Of a DNA stretch of 8,174 bases, positions 1 through 6,385 are shown piece after piece; within the stretch, counting starts at the first letter, position 1; the number at the start of each line of letters is the position of its first letter. Location: positions 1-8,174 of the forward strand of contig JAQVZT010000106.1 of assembly GCA_028708055.1 (NCBI GenBank). The letters run 5' to 3'. A model generated the notes under the pieces. It was not told the DNA's origin. It worked only from the letters and a program-made list of their open reading frames with translations, and searched no databases. This stretch comes from Methanothrix sp. Lineage in GTDB: Archaea > Halobacteriota > Methanosarcinia > Methanotrichales > Methanotrichaceae. A program made the translations under genes and the position numbers.

Positions 1-130
1 AGTCGGAGGGAAAGACTAAATAGAAAGAGAGCTAAACGCCCTCAAAGCTCTGCATATCAGAAACCCTGCCAGGCCGGGGCCGTCCAACAGAGGGATGGAT
101 TTGAGTCTCGACTTCGTCTAAAGCAAAGGA

Positions 131-316
131 TTTTATATGAGATCTTTTGCGAGCGCCTCATTTATCCCCAAGACCCCAGGGGGTGCTCGCAGAGGCTGCA
201 TATACTGAAAATGAACCTAAAATGCAGAAATTTAAAAAGTATTTTGGGGTATAATAGGGAGGTGCTCGCAAATCGAGGAGAAATCCAATGCAGGCACAGG
301 CCCGAAATGATACCCT
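131..316 (+). promoter_or_regulatory. CRISPR leader with promoter-like and dyad elements
   Basis: This stretch precedes the first repeat on the side expected for the leader, because the repeats end in ATTGAAAC on the + strand. An archaeal BRE/TATA-like element, GAAATTTAAAAAG, lies at 227-239. It would place transcription start near 260, about 57 bp before repeat 1. A second TATA-like stretch, TTTTATATGA, is at 131-140. The 10-mer GGTGCTCGCA occurs twice (182-191 and 261-270), and a near-perfect inverted copy, TGCGAGCGCC, is at 148-157. These could be leader motifs read by the integration machinery or could form a stem. Bases 1-130 hold nothing else I can support. The leader role is inferred from position and repeat polarity. 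Confidence 0.55.
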
Positions 317-2364
317 ATTTCCATTTCTGAAAAGAAGTGGCTCCATTGAAACCCAATTGATGGGGAATTTCTGTTGTTCGTAAGCCTGTACATTTCCATT
401 TCTGAAAAGAAGTGGCTCCATTGAAACGCCATCTACATCTACCTGCACATCGAACGTCTTCCTCATGCATTTCCATTTCTGAAAAGAAGTGGCTCCATTG
501 AAACTGGCGGTCCATTCCACGGTTTCCCTCATGGCGTTGGCATTTCCATTTCTGAAAAGAAGTGGCTCCATTGAAACCCAGAGCTCCGAGTATCGTTTCT
601 ATTACCTTTGTTCGATTAACCAATTTCCATTTCTGAAAAGAAGTGGCTCCATTGAAACATTACCGTCGGTTTGAATTTCATAGGTAATGATCGATGCGTC
701 GTATATTTCCATTTCTGAAAAGAAGTGGCTCCATTGAAACGATACTTCTCGGACAGCATCAACGCCTTTGGCAAATTTCATTTCCATTTCTGAAAAGAAG
801 TGGCTCCATTGAAACCAAGACTGGCGGCATAATCTGCTTCGATCTGTTCTTTTGCTGCATTTCCATTTCTGAAAAGAAGTGGCTCCATTGAAACCCACTG
901 CTTCATATTATAAGCTATTCCTCTTTTCGAAACGATTTCCATTTCTGAAAAGAAGTGGCTCCATTGAAACGTTCGAGTCCATCTGTACCTTTTCTTCCAG
1001 CAGTCCGCCCGGCATTTCCATTTCTGAAAAGAAGTGGCTCCATTGAAACCCAGCCTTATCTTCATATTTCAATCGGTAAGAAAAGGCGTCTATTTCCATT
1101 TCTGAAAAGAAGTGGCTCCATTGAAACCCGAACCCTTCTGCCTCAATCAAGTACATTTTTTCAAACCTCATTTCCATTTCTGAAAAGAAGTGGCTCCATT
1201 GAAACTCGGTCAAGATCCCAGATTTTTTGCAATCGGCCTTGGCCGATTTCCATTTCTGAAAAGAAGTGGCTCCATTGAAACCGACGCCTTTTCAGCCAGT
1301 TCGTTTTGAGTTGCCTTAAGATTTCCATTTCTGAAAAGAAGTGGCTCCATTGAAACCCAATACCTCCGTTGCTGTACTTGGGCCAGGACCTGGTGCATAT
1401 TTCCATTTCTGAAAAGAAGTGGCTCCATTGAAACGCCATTGACAATCTTGGTATCGACGAGATGCAAAATAGCAATTTCCATTTCTGAAAAGAAGTGGCT
1501 CCATTGAAACCTTTTTGTCGCGTTTAAAGGCTTCTACTTGTTCCATCAAAGCCTATTTCCATTTCTGAAAAGAAGTGGCTCCATTGAAACTCCAACTGAG
1601 TGGTATCCCCGCCTCCGCGAGGCAATAGCGCAAACATTTCCATTTCTGAAAAGAAGTGGCTCCATTGAAACCCGATTGTTTCTTTATGTTGTTAACTTCG
1701 GACTGAAGCGCATTTCCATTTCTGAAAAGAAGTGGCTCCATTGAAACCCGCTTGGGTCCAGTCATGTCCTTGATCTTCGCATTAACTTCATCCAATTTCC
1801 ATTTCTGAAAAGAAGTGGCTCCATTGAAACCTGCTGAAACCGTTTTGTTGGTCTCAGTCCAGCCCGTCATTTCCATTTCTGAAAAGAAGTGGCTCCATTG
1901 AAACCTCGAGTGCAAAATCGTCATTTTCTTCGACAATCTTGTAAATTTCCATTTCTGAAAAGAAGTGGCTCCATTGAAACCTGCGTTTATGTCGTCTTGT
2001 AGACTCATTTGACTTCACGTCATTTCCATTTCTGAAAAGAAGTGGCTCCATTGAAACCTTCTGCCCTTCACGCATTTAATCACTCTCCGGTTTTAATTTC
2101 CATTTCTGAAAAGAAGTGGCTCCATTGAAACCAATGTTTATTTTGGGGTTTGCTGTTGCGGTTGCGGTGGTTCCGTATTTCCATTTCTGAAAAGAAGTGG
2201 CTCCATTGAAACTCTTCTTCTTTTTCCGCTCCCAACCACTTCCAACCATCGTGATTTCCATTTCTGAAAAGAAGTGGCTCCATTGAAACTACAGCATTGT
2301 AGGCAACGTCGCCTACGGTTCTTTCGCCATTTCCATTTCTGAAAAGAAGTGGCTCCATTGAAAC
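317..2364 (+). CRISPR. CRISPR array, 27 repeats and 26 spacers
   Basis: Twenty-seven copies of a 36-bp repeat begin at 317, 392, 469, 542, 623, 705, 780, 859, 935, 1014, 1092, 1170, 1246, 1321, 1399, 1475, 1555, 1636, 1712, 1795, 1869, 1945, 2022, 2096, 2177, 2254 and 2329. By eye all are identical, including the last one. Spacers are unique, 37-47 bp, mean about 41. The repeat starts ATTTCCATTTCTG and ends GGCTCCATTGAAAC. The terminal ATTGAAAC is the usual 8-nt crRNA 5' handle of archaeal type I and type III systems, so transcription should run left to right. Repeat bases 5-11 (CCATTTC) pair with 18-24 (GAAGTGG), including one G-T wobble, around a TGAAAA loop, a plausible Cas6 hairpin. No cas gene is in the window, so the subtype (I-A, I-B or III) is undetermined. 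Short ORFs across the array are artefacts of the repeat being open in several frames. Confidence 0.98.
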
Positions 2365-2374
2365 ATCGAATTTC

Positions 2375-2554
2375 ATGGACGACGGCATAGAGCGGGTAAG
2401 CAAAGTCGAACGGATAAGCCCATGCATTTATAGTATCACGTTGTGGTCGGATGCCGATTACACCACACACCAAGAGTTTGGCCCCAAAGAAGAGACAAAA
2501 AAGAAATGGCGTTTTCGGCCAATCATTCGCCCCTCTGTCTTCATCATGCAGTAA
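2375..2554 (+). CDS. Small hypothetical protein (59 aa) next to the array
   Basis: An ATG ten bases after the last CRISPR repeat opens a 59-codon frame ending in TAA. The product begins MDDGIERVSKVERISPCIYS and continues with a charged, mixed-composition C-terminal half (DADYTTHQEFGPKEE, KKKWRFRP). It has no signal peptide or membrane segment and I recognise no family. There is no clear ribosome binding site, and the frame stays open upstream into the last repeat, so it may be the 3' remainder of a longer gene whose start was lost when the array was placed there. The composition looks coding, but a minus-strand frame over the same bases is also open, so strand and reality are uncertain. A hairpin with a T-run at 2662 could end its transcript. 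Confidence 0.35.
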   Translation: MDDGIERVSKVERISPCIYSITLWSDADYTTHQEFGPKEETKKKWRFRPIIRPSVFIMQ

Positions 2555-2661
2555 AGGCACGGGAATGCATCGAACGGGCATATGGGGGATCAGATTGAAT
2601 AACACCGAGGAGCATTCCTAATAACCCCCATTTTAGTCGAATAATTAGCAGAATACGATAT

Positions 2662-2679
2662 GCCCAAAATTGGGCTTTT
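2662..2679 (+). terminator. Hairpin plus T-run, likely end of CRISPR-side transcript
   Basis: GCCCA and TGGGC form a five-pair stem around AAAT, followed directly by TTTT. It lies between the array with its adjacent small ORF and the promoter of the secreted-protein gene, where a terminator on the + strand is expected. The palindrome is nearly symmetric, but only the + strand has the T-run immediately after the stem. Confidence 0.5.
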
Positions 2680-2715
2680 CTAAAAAGGTGGGTTAATAGG
2701 AATCCTCTGAGATAC

Positions 2716-2752
2716 CTATAAATATGAAGATGTTTATGAAATTCGACGGAGA
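2716..2752 (+). promoter_or_regulatory. TATA box and ribosome binding site of the 2759 gene
   Basis: CTATAAATA at 2716-2724 is a good archaeal TATA box and would place transcription start near 2745, giving a short leader. GGAG at 2748-2751 sits 7 bases before the ATG at 2759 and decides that start. Confidence 0.55.
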
Positions 2753-2758
2753 TTAAAA

Positions 2759-3079
2759 ATGAAGTCAATAATAGCTTTAGTGGCTCTAATGGCCATGATC
2801 GGCATTGGCGCCGCCGTAACGCCAACAGTGATCGGCATGGTATCAACGCCCGCGCCCATCGTAATCGGTCCGGAAACACAACTGCAAGTTGTCTCTCCGC
2901 TGCCATCAAGCATGCCTGTTCTCATCGGCCCGGGAATGCTGCCCCTCTTGCCGCGCATAGGCACGCCGATTGGTCCTGTCGTATCGCCAACAGTTACGCC
3001 AATGGGCGTACCCACGTGCCCGGTGTTTGGCCCGATAGGTCCAGGCTCGACGGGAACCGTTACGCCCCTCGGGCATTAA
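2759..3079 (+). CDS. Small secreted Pro/Gly/Thr/Val-rich protein
   Basis: The 106-residue product starts with a clear signal peptide: MKS, then a hydrophobic core (IIALVALMAMIGIG) ending near Ala18-Ala19. The rest is almost without charge (one Glu at 39, one Arg at 66) and consists of short irregular repeats of the kind PxxIGP, PVVSPTVTP and GPIGPG, with a single Cys at 87. This suggests an extended, exported, possibly surface-attached polypeptide rather than an enzyme. I do not recognise a family. A TATA box and GGAG site precede the ATG, and a + strand terminator lies just upstream, so it is probably monocistronic. A minus-strand frame over the same bases is a shadow caused by the repeated Gly/Pro/Thr codons. 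Expression as an exported protein is likely; its role is unknown. Confidence 0.75.
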   Translation: MKSIIALVALMAMIGIGAAVTPTVIGMVSTPAPIVIGPETQLQVVSPLPSSMPVLIGPGMLPLLPRIGTPIGPVVSPTVTPMGVPTCPVFGPIGPGSTGTVTPLGH

Positions 3080-3111
3080 AACTTTTTACTGATCGGTGAA
3101 ATCTCCATTCG

Positions 3112-3396
3112 TTATATTCTCTCTTTGAATTCCGATTCGTGCCAATCGAAAAACTTATCCACCGCTGCATGAGCAGTTTTTCTGTCATTAGTGGTTCTTT
3201 CGATCTTATTATTTGATGTTCTCAATTCAATTACTACAGGTTCTAGCTGCGCGAGTAAAATAGATTGTGAAATGATATGTGGTTGATTTTCCATCATATA
3301 TAATTTTTTCAGAGGTTTACAATGTCTTCTCTCTGCCGCCTTAGCTGCCGCTCTGCAAAATGATCCGGTCATTTCCGCTCTGATCTCGGGAGTCAT
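3112..3396 (-). CDS. Hypothetical protein (94 aa), uncertain
   Basis: The frame starts at an ATG giving MTPEIRAEMTGSF and ends in SEFKERI followed by a stop. It is rich in Arg, Lys, Glu and Ala and looks soluble and partly helical (FCRAAAKAAERRHCKPLKK, then KTAHAAVDKFFDWHESE). I recognise no domain. The same frame stays open upstream to an ATG at 3630, giving 172 residues, but that extension reads through the degenerate CRISPR repeat at 3445-3480 (as PKEPLLFRNGNG) and into a non-coding repeat, so I favour the shorter start. A weak GGG lies just before the chosen ATG. It faces the secreted-protein gene tail to tail. It may be a real small gene or a chance frame in a remnant-rich region. Confidence 0.35.
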   Translation of the reverse strand: MTPEIRAEMTGSFCRAAAKAAERRHCKPLKKLYMMENQPHIISQSILLAQLEPVVIELRTSNNKIERTTNDRKTAHAAVDKFFDWHESEFKERI

Positions 3397-3444
3397 CCCT
3401 GGCAGGAACTTCGATCTCCAAGATGAGAAATTGGCCGTTTCTCC

Positions 3445-3480
3445 ATTTCCATTTCTGAAAAGAAGTGGCTCCTTTGGAAG
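3445..3480 (+). repeat. Solitary degenerate CRISPR repeat
   Basis: The first 28 bases match the array repeat exactly. The last eight read TTTGGAAG instead of ATTGAAAC, giving 33 of 36 identities. It has the same orientation as the array and lies about 1.1 kb beyond its last repeat. The hairpin-forming part is intact while the handle is altered. No second repeat is visible within 100 bp on either side, so this is not a mini-array. It could be a relic of an older, longer array, an off-target integration product, or a crRNA-like regulatory element. Confidence 0.85.
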
Positions 3481-3520
3481 GCCTGATTTAGCCGAGATTC
3501 TCTGGATCGTTTCAAACCAT

Positions 3521-4062
3521 TTAACCGTAAACCACCAAGTATCCAAGCCTGCCCGGCGTTGAGGGCGCAGGACTGCACCCGCGCGTTTCACCGCGCGCGT
3601 CGGCCCACCAAAAAGGTCGATAAGATACAACTAAACCGAATCCGCAAGCCAATCATTCTCAATTTGATGAAGATGGAGCATTTGCAGATCATTAAATTCC
3701 GGGCGCATGGAGCAATCCCGAAAGAACATTCCGCACCATGCAACCAGTCTATAGAAGAGCGCAAGCAAAGGACCATTAGCCAATCAGCCATAAGCCTCCA
3801 GTCTATCCAAGCCTGTCCGCCGTTGAGGCCAGTCTACGTCCCTCGGCGCATTTCCCCGCCCGTGTCGCACCTCTAAAAAGATCGATAAGATACAGCTAAA
3901 CCGAATCCACAAACCAGCCATTCATAACTTGATGAAAACATAGCAATTGCATCGCAAGCCATTCCACCCAGAGCAGTCTCAAAAGACAGCTTAAAACGAC
4001 GATAAATGCACTCACCGTTCAACCATAAACCGCCAGGTAGCCAATCCGACCCGGCGATGATA
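3521..4062 (+). repeat. Three diverged copies of a long direct repeat, non-coding
   Basis: Copy A (about 3521-3675) and copy B (about 3785-3939) align at a constant offset of 264 bp. Shared blocks include TATCCAAGCCTG, followed by a GCCGTTGAGG or GGCGTTGAGG variant, then TCGATAAGATACA, CTAAACCGAATCC and TTGATGAA. A third partial copy C begins at 4021 and shares the ACCATAAACC and CCGGCGATGA blocks with copy A at an offset of 498 bp. Similarity is at DNA level; reading frames are broken in B and C. I see no gene, RNA or inverted ends here. The remaining bases up to the tRNA at 4197 also hold nothing I can support. Confidence 0.65.
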
Positions 4063-4196
4063 GCCGCCTCATATTAGAGCGCAAAATCAACAATGACCGC
4101 CTCCGGGGAAATATGATCTCATCCAGCAACGAAGGCCAAACTTGCCGCTATGCAAGGGTTTTAGTGCATCTTCTGCCGCAGTATGGCAACAGAGGC

Positions 4197-4267
4197 GCCG
4201 GGATGACTGACCGGTTAAGTGCGCGGCTGCAGACCGCGAGAATTGGGTTCGACTCCCAATCCCGGCC
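4197..4267 (+). tRNA. tRNA-Cys (anticodon GCA)
   Basis: A full cloverleaf can be drawn. The acceptor stem GCCGGGA (4197-4203) pairs with TCCCGGC (4260-4266). A short D stem ACT/AGT encloses the loop GG. The anticodon stem CGCGG/CCGCG carries the loop CTGCAGA with GCA at 4229-4231. The T stem TTGGG/CCCAA carries TTCGACT. CCA is not encoded, as in most archaea. Several positions are unusual: A at 10, C at 15, A at 48, and C (4267) as the discriminator, where tRNA-Cys normally has U73. The cysS start codon follows only two bases later, so the two are almost certainly on one transcript. Whether this tRNA is fully functional or a minor isoacceptor cannot be told from the sequence. Confidence 0.9.
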
Positions 4268-4269
4268 TC

Positions 4270-5856
4270 ATGAAGATCCGAGATACTCTGACTGGAAATA
4301 AGGATACTCTAGAGCCCATTCATAATAATAGTCGCGTCAATCTGTTTGTATGCGGCCCTACAGTCTATGACGATTCTCATATCGGCCACGCCAGAACCTA
4401 TATCGTCTTCGATGTAGTGGCGCGCTATCTCAAATACAGGGGCTTTAGCGTCTTCTACCTCCAGAATATCACTGATGTGGACGACAAGATCATACAGAGG
4501 GCGTCTGAGAGAGAGACCAGTCCCACTGCTCTCGCAAGAAAATACGAGCGGCGATACCTGGAGGACATGCGGGCTCTGGGAGTGACCAACGTAAACTACT
4601 ATGCCCGCGCCACCGAACACATCCCTGAGATAATCAGCCAGATACAGAGGCTCATCGATAAGGGCTTTGCCTATGAGACCGAGAGCGGCATCTACTTTGA
4701 TGAATCCCGTTTCCAGGACTTCGGCAAACTGTCTCACCAGAACGCCGAGGAGCTTCTTAAGCACAGAGTCGAGCCGGACCCGACCAAGAGAAATCCGGGC
4801 GACTTCTCACTCTGGAAGAAACGGCAGGACGGAGAAGGGGTGACATGGGACTCGCCCTGGGGCAAAGGCAGGCCTGGATGGCATATCGAGGATACGGCCA
4901 TCACCGAGAACTACTTCGGAGCCCAGTACGACATCCACGGCGGAGCAAGAGACCTGATCTTCCCCCATCACGAGGCGGAGATCGCCCAGATGGAGGCGGT
5001 CTCAGGCAAAAAGCCTCTGGTGAGGCACTGGATGCACACCGGCTTTCTCAACGTGGGCGGCGAGAAGATGTCCAAGTCCCTGGGAAATTTCACAACCATC
5101 CGGGAGATGCTGGAGAAATACGATGCGGATGCCTTCCGGCTCTTCGTTCTCCTGTCGCACTACAGCAGCCCTATCGACTTCTCCCAGACATCTCTGGAGC
5201 AGGCGGGACGCAGCCTGGAAAGGATACGCCAGACCGCCAGGATCATAGAGAAGCAGCTGGAGGCCGAAGACGCAGCAGCAGTCGCAGAATCAGCCGCATC
5301 CTCCGCCACGGATCAGAGTGGCGGCGAGGGTGAGAGGGAGGGTGAGGGCGAAGTCAAGGCCCCGGCTGAAAGCTCTGCGCCTGAAGAGCGAAAGCCCGGA
5401 TTGGGGCCGGACGATGGGCACAATGGGCGCGACAGGGGCGACGGAAATCAAGATGGCGGAGTGCACGGCGAAGAAGATAGCAGAGCAAGGTTTTTGGTGG
5501 CTATGGACAACGATTTCAATACGCCCTATGCCCTGAAGGCCGTCTTCGATCTGGCAAGAAATGCAAATCGCCGCATCAATGAAAGGACGATCTCCCCAAA
5601 GGAATTGCAGGAAATCAAAGAGCAACTCAAAGAGTATGGGGAGATCCTGGGCATAGGCTTCTATGAAATAGACAGAAAAACCTCGGGAAAGAAAGAGAAC
5701 TCAGCCGATAAGCTGATCGGCCTGCTTGCTGAGGTGAGGCAGAAGCTGCGCGAAAAGAAGGAATGGCAGCTGGCCGATGAGATCAGAGCGAGACTGGGCG
5801 AGCTGAACATATCGATAGAGGATTCTTCCGCTGGCGGAAAGAAACAGGGACGGTAA
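4270..5856 (+). CDS. cysS: Cysteinyl-tRNA synthetase
   Basis: This class I synthetase activates cysteine with ATP and attaches it to tRNA-Cys in the cytoplasm. The product has 528 residues against about 460 for E. coli CysRS. Visible signatures are CGPTVYD with zinc-ligand Cys28, HIGH at 37-40, GRPGWHIE at 201-207, FPHHEAEI from 231 and KMSKS at 266-270, followed by the helical DALR-type and C-terminal tRNA-binding regions (LADEIRARL). Two oddities stand out. The position of the second zinc-ligand Cys (Cys209 in E. coli) is Asp208. Residues about 331-403 are a low-complexity Glu/Gly/Ala/Asp-rich insertion between helices of the DALR region, in locally GC-rich DNA. The ATG at 4270 is chosen because family homology starts there; upstream in-frame residues are translated tRNA. 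No Shine-Dalgarno site fits between tRNA and ATG. Methanosarcinales can also make Cys-tRNA by the SepRS/SepCysS route, so this enzyme may be the second route. Confidence 0.97.
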   Translation: MKIRDTLTGNKDTLEPIHNNSRVNLFVCGPTVYDDSHIGHARTYIVFDVVARYLKYRGFSVFYLQNITDVDDKIIQRASERETSPTALARKYERRYLEDMRALGVTNVNYYARATEHIPEIISQIQRLIDKGFAYETESGIYFDESRFQDFGKLSHQNAEELLKHRVEPDPTKRNPGDFSLWKKRQDGEGVTWDSPWGKGRPGWHIEDTAITENYFGAQYDIHGGARDLIFPHHEAEIAQMEAVSGKKPLVRHWMHTGFLNVGGEKMSKSLGNFTTIREMLEKYDADAFRLFVLLSHYSSPIDFSQTSLEQAGRSLERIRQTARIIEKQLEAEDAAAVAESAASSATDQSGGEGEREGEGEVKAPAESSAPEERKPGLGPDDGHNGRDRGDGNQDGGVHGEEDSRARFLVAMDNDFNTPYALKAVFDLARNANRRINERTISPKELQEIKEQLKEYGEILGIGFYEIDRKTSGKKENSADKLIGLLAEVRQKLREKKEWQLADEIRARLGELNISIEDSSAGGKKQGR

Positions 5857-5865
5857 AAGCCTGCA

Positions 5866-5886
5866 TTTCATTTTTTGAAAATGAAA
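5866..5886 (+). terminator. Inverted repeat terminator after cysS
   Basis: TTTCATTTT (5866-5874) pairs perfectly with AAAATGAAA (5878-5886) around a three-base loop, ten bases after the cysS stop. The T-run falls inside the stem, so it could also serve archaeal T-tract termination. Confidence 0.5.
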
Positions 5887-5901
5887 GAAATAAGAAAGTA
5901 T

Positions 5902-6016
5902 GATGGATTAAAAGAGAAAATAATTAAGAGAATAAGATGGATTAAAAAATAATTAAGAAATTAAGATGGATTAAGAAAGAAAAGAATTAAGAACGGAGAT
6001 GAATTAAGAAAGAAAA
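5902..6016 (+). repeat. Purine-rich imperfect tandem repeats between convergent genes
   Basis: GATGGATTA occurs at 5902, 5936 and 5965, and a variant, GATGAATTA, at 5998. The stretches between are runs such as AAGAAAGAAAAG and TAATTAAGA. The + strand is almost all A and G. The region separates cysS from the convergent Cys-rich gene; read on the minus strand it is a series of T-rich tracts, which fits a shared termination zone. No gene is seen. Confidence 0.6.
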
Positions 6017-6040
6017 AGAGCCATCAATTCTGGCGGCTCT
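6005..6040 (-). terminator. Hairpin and T-tract terminator of the Cys-rich gene
   Basis: On the minus strand AGAGCC (from 6040) pairs with GGCTCT (to 6017), followed by TTTTTCTTTCTT. It begins 17 bases after the stop codon of the gene at 6057-6317. Confidence 0.65.
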
Positions 6041-6056
6041 GTTCAATGAATGTTGC

Positions 6057-6317
6057 TCATCTGCCGCAGCAAGGAGTAGCACCGATGGGACAGGAGCCCT
6101 GACCTGTGCAGCCGTTGCTGCATCCGGACTGTGGGCAATTGGCTGCGCACTGGGATGCACCATCAGCTCCCTGGGCGCATGCCCCGGTACAATTCTCCTG
6201 GCATACAGCCGGTCCGCAGGAACCATTGGCCGGGCAGGTGCATGACCCTGCTTGTCCAAAAGCCAGTCCAATTCCTGCAATCAGCAGGACAATTGAGATA
6301 ATTGCTATCTTTCTCAT
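6057..6317 (-). CDS. Small secreted cysteine-rich protein
   Basis: The 86-residue product begins MRKIAIISIVLLIAGIGLAF, a signal peptide with cleavage probably after Ala19 or Ala23. The mature part, about 63 residues, contains 13 cysteines (26, 28, 34, 39, 43, 47, 57, 61, 66, 70, 76, 83, 84) with Gly, Ala, Gln, Asn and Ser between them and only one Glu, one Asp and one Arg. This pattern fits a small exported disulfide-rich or metal-binding protein. I recognise no named family. GGAG lies 8 bases before the ATG, supporting this start. It is transcribed toward cysS and has its own terminator. Its heavy demand for Cys-tRNA next to tRNA-Cys and cysS is notable, but no functional link is shown. Confidence 0.8.
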   Translation of the reverse strand: MRKIAIISIVLLIAGIGLAFGQAGSCTCPANGSCGPAVCQENCTGACAQGADGASQCAANCPQSGCSNGCTGQGSCPIGATPCCGR

Positions 6318-6319
6318 AT

Positions 6320-6385
6320 TAGTAGCTCCATTTAGCTATTGAACCTTTCACGTTCACAAGAGAGGGTTATCTCTATAGCATATGA
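6320..6385 (-). promoter_or_regulatory. Promoter and ribosome binding site of the Cys-rich gene
   Basis: On the minus strand a TATA-like stretch, CATATGCTATAGAGATA, lies at 6385-6369, about 55-65 bases before the ATG. GGAG is at about 6328-6325. Bases 6386-6590 hold no gene I can support; a 71-codon + strand frame at 6382-6597 lacks a ribosome site and is discounted. Confidence 0.45.

Noticed and set aside
1..330. Stop-free + strand frame of about 109 codons entering from the left edge through the leader
   Set aside because: It has no visible start, an Arg-rich unconvincing composition, and runs through the promoter-like leader into the first repeat, ending inside it. A truncated neighbouring gene cannot be excluded, but a chance frame is likelier.
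158..2605. Many overlapping ORFs on both strands across the array
   Set aside because: The repeat is open in several frames and spacers are mostly open on the minus strand, so long frames arise automatically. The products are repeats of FNGATSFQKWK, SMEPLLFRNGN or FPFLKRSGSIET.
2544..3015. Minus-strand frames over the secreted-protein gene and its promoter
   Set aside because: They are antisense shadows caused by the Gly/Pro/Thr repeats of the + strand gene, which has the TATA box, ribosome site and signal peptide.
3090..3102. 13-base match TGATCGGTGAAAT shared with 7267-7279 next to the operator
   Set aside because: The 3090 copy lies after a gene stop without the ACAATTGT core or a TATA box, so it is probably chance.
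3559..3876. 105-codon + strand ORF across the diverged repeats
   Set aside because: It has no ribosome site, the sequence is shared as DNA between copies with broken frames, and the composition is not protein-like.
4219..4269. Upstream ATG extending cysS by 17 codons
   Set aside because: It lies inside the tRNA-Cys gene and the extra residues are a translation of tRNA sequence; family similarity starts at the ATG at 4270.
4845..5625. Open frames on both strands inside cysS
   Set aside because: They are shadows of a GC-rich coding region; the cysS frame has all family motifs.
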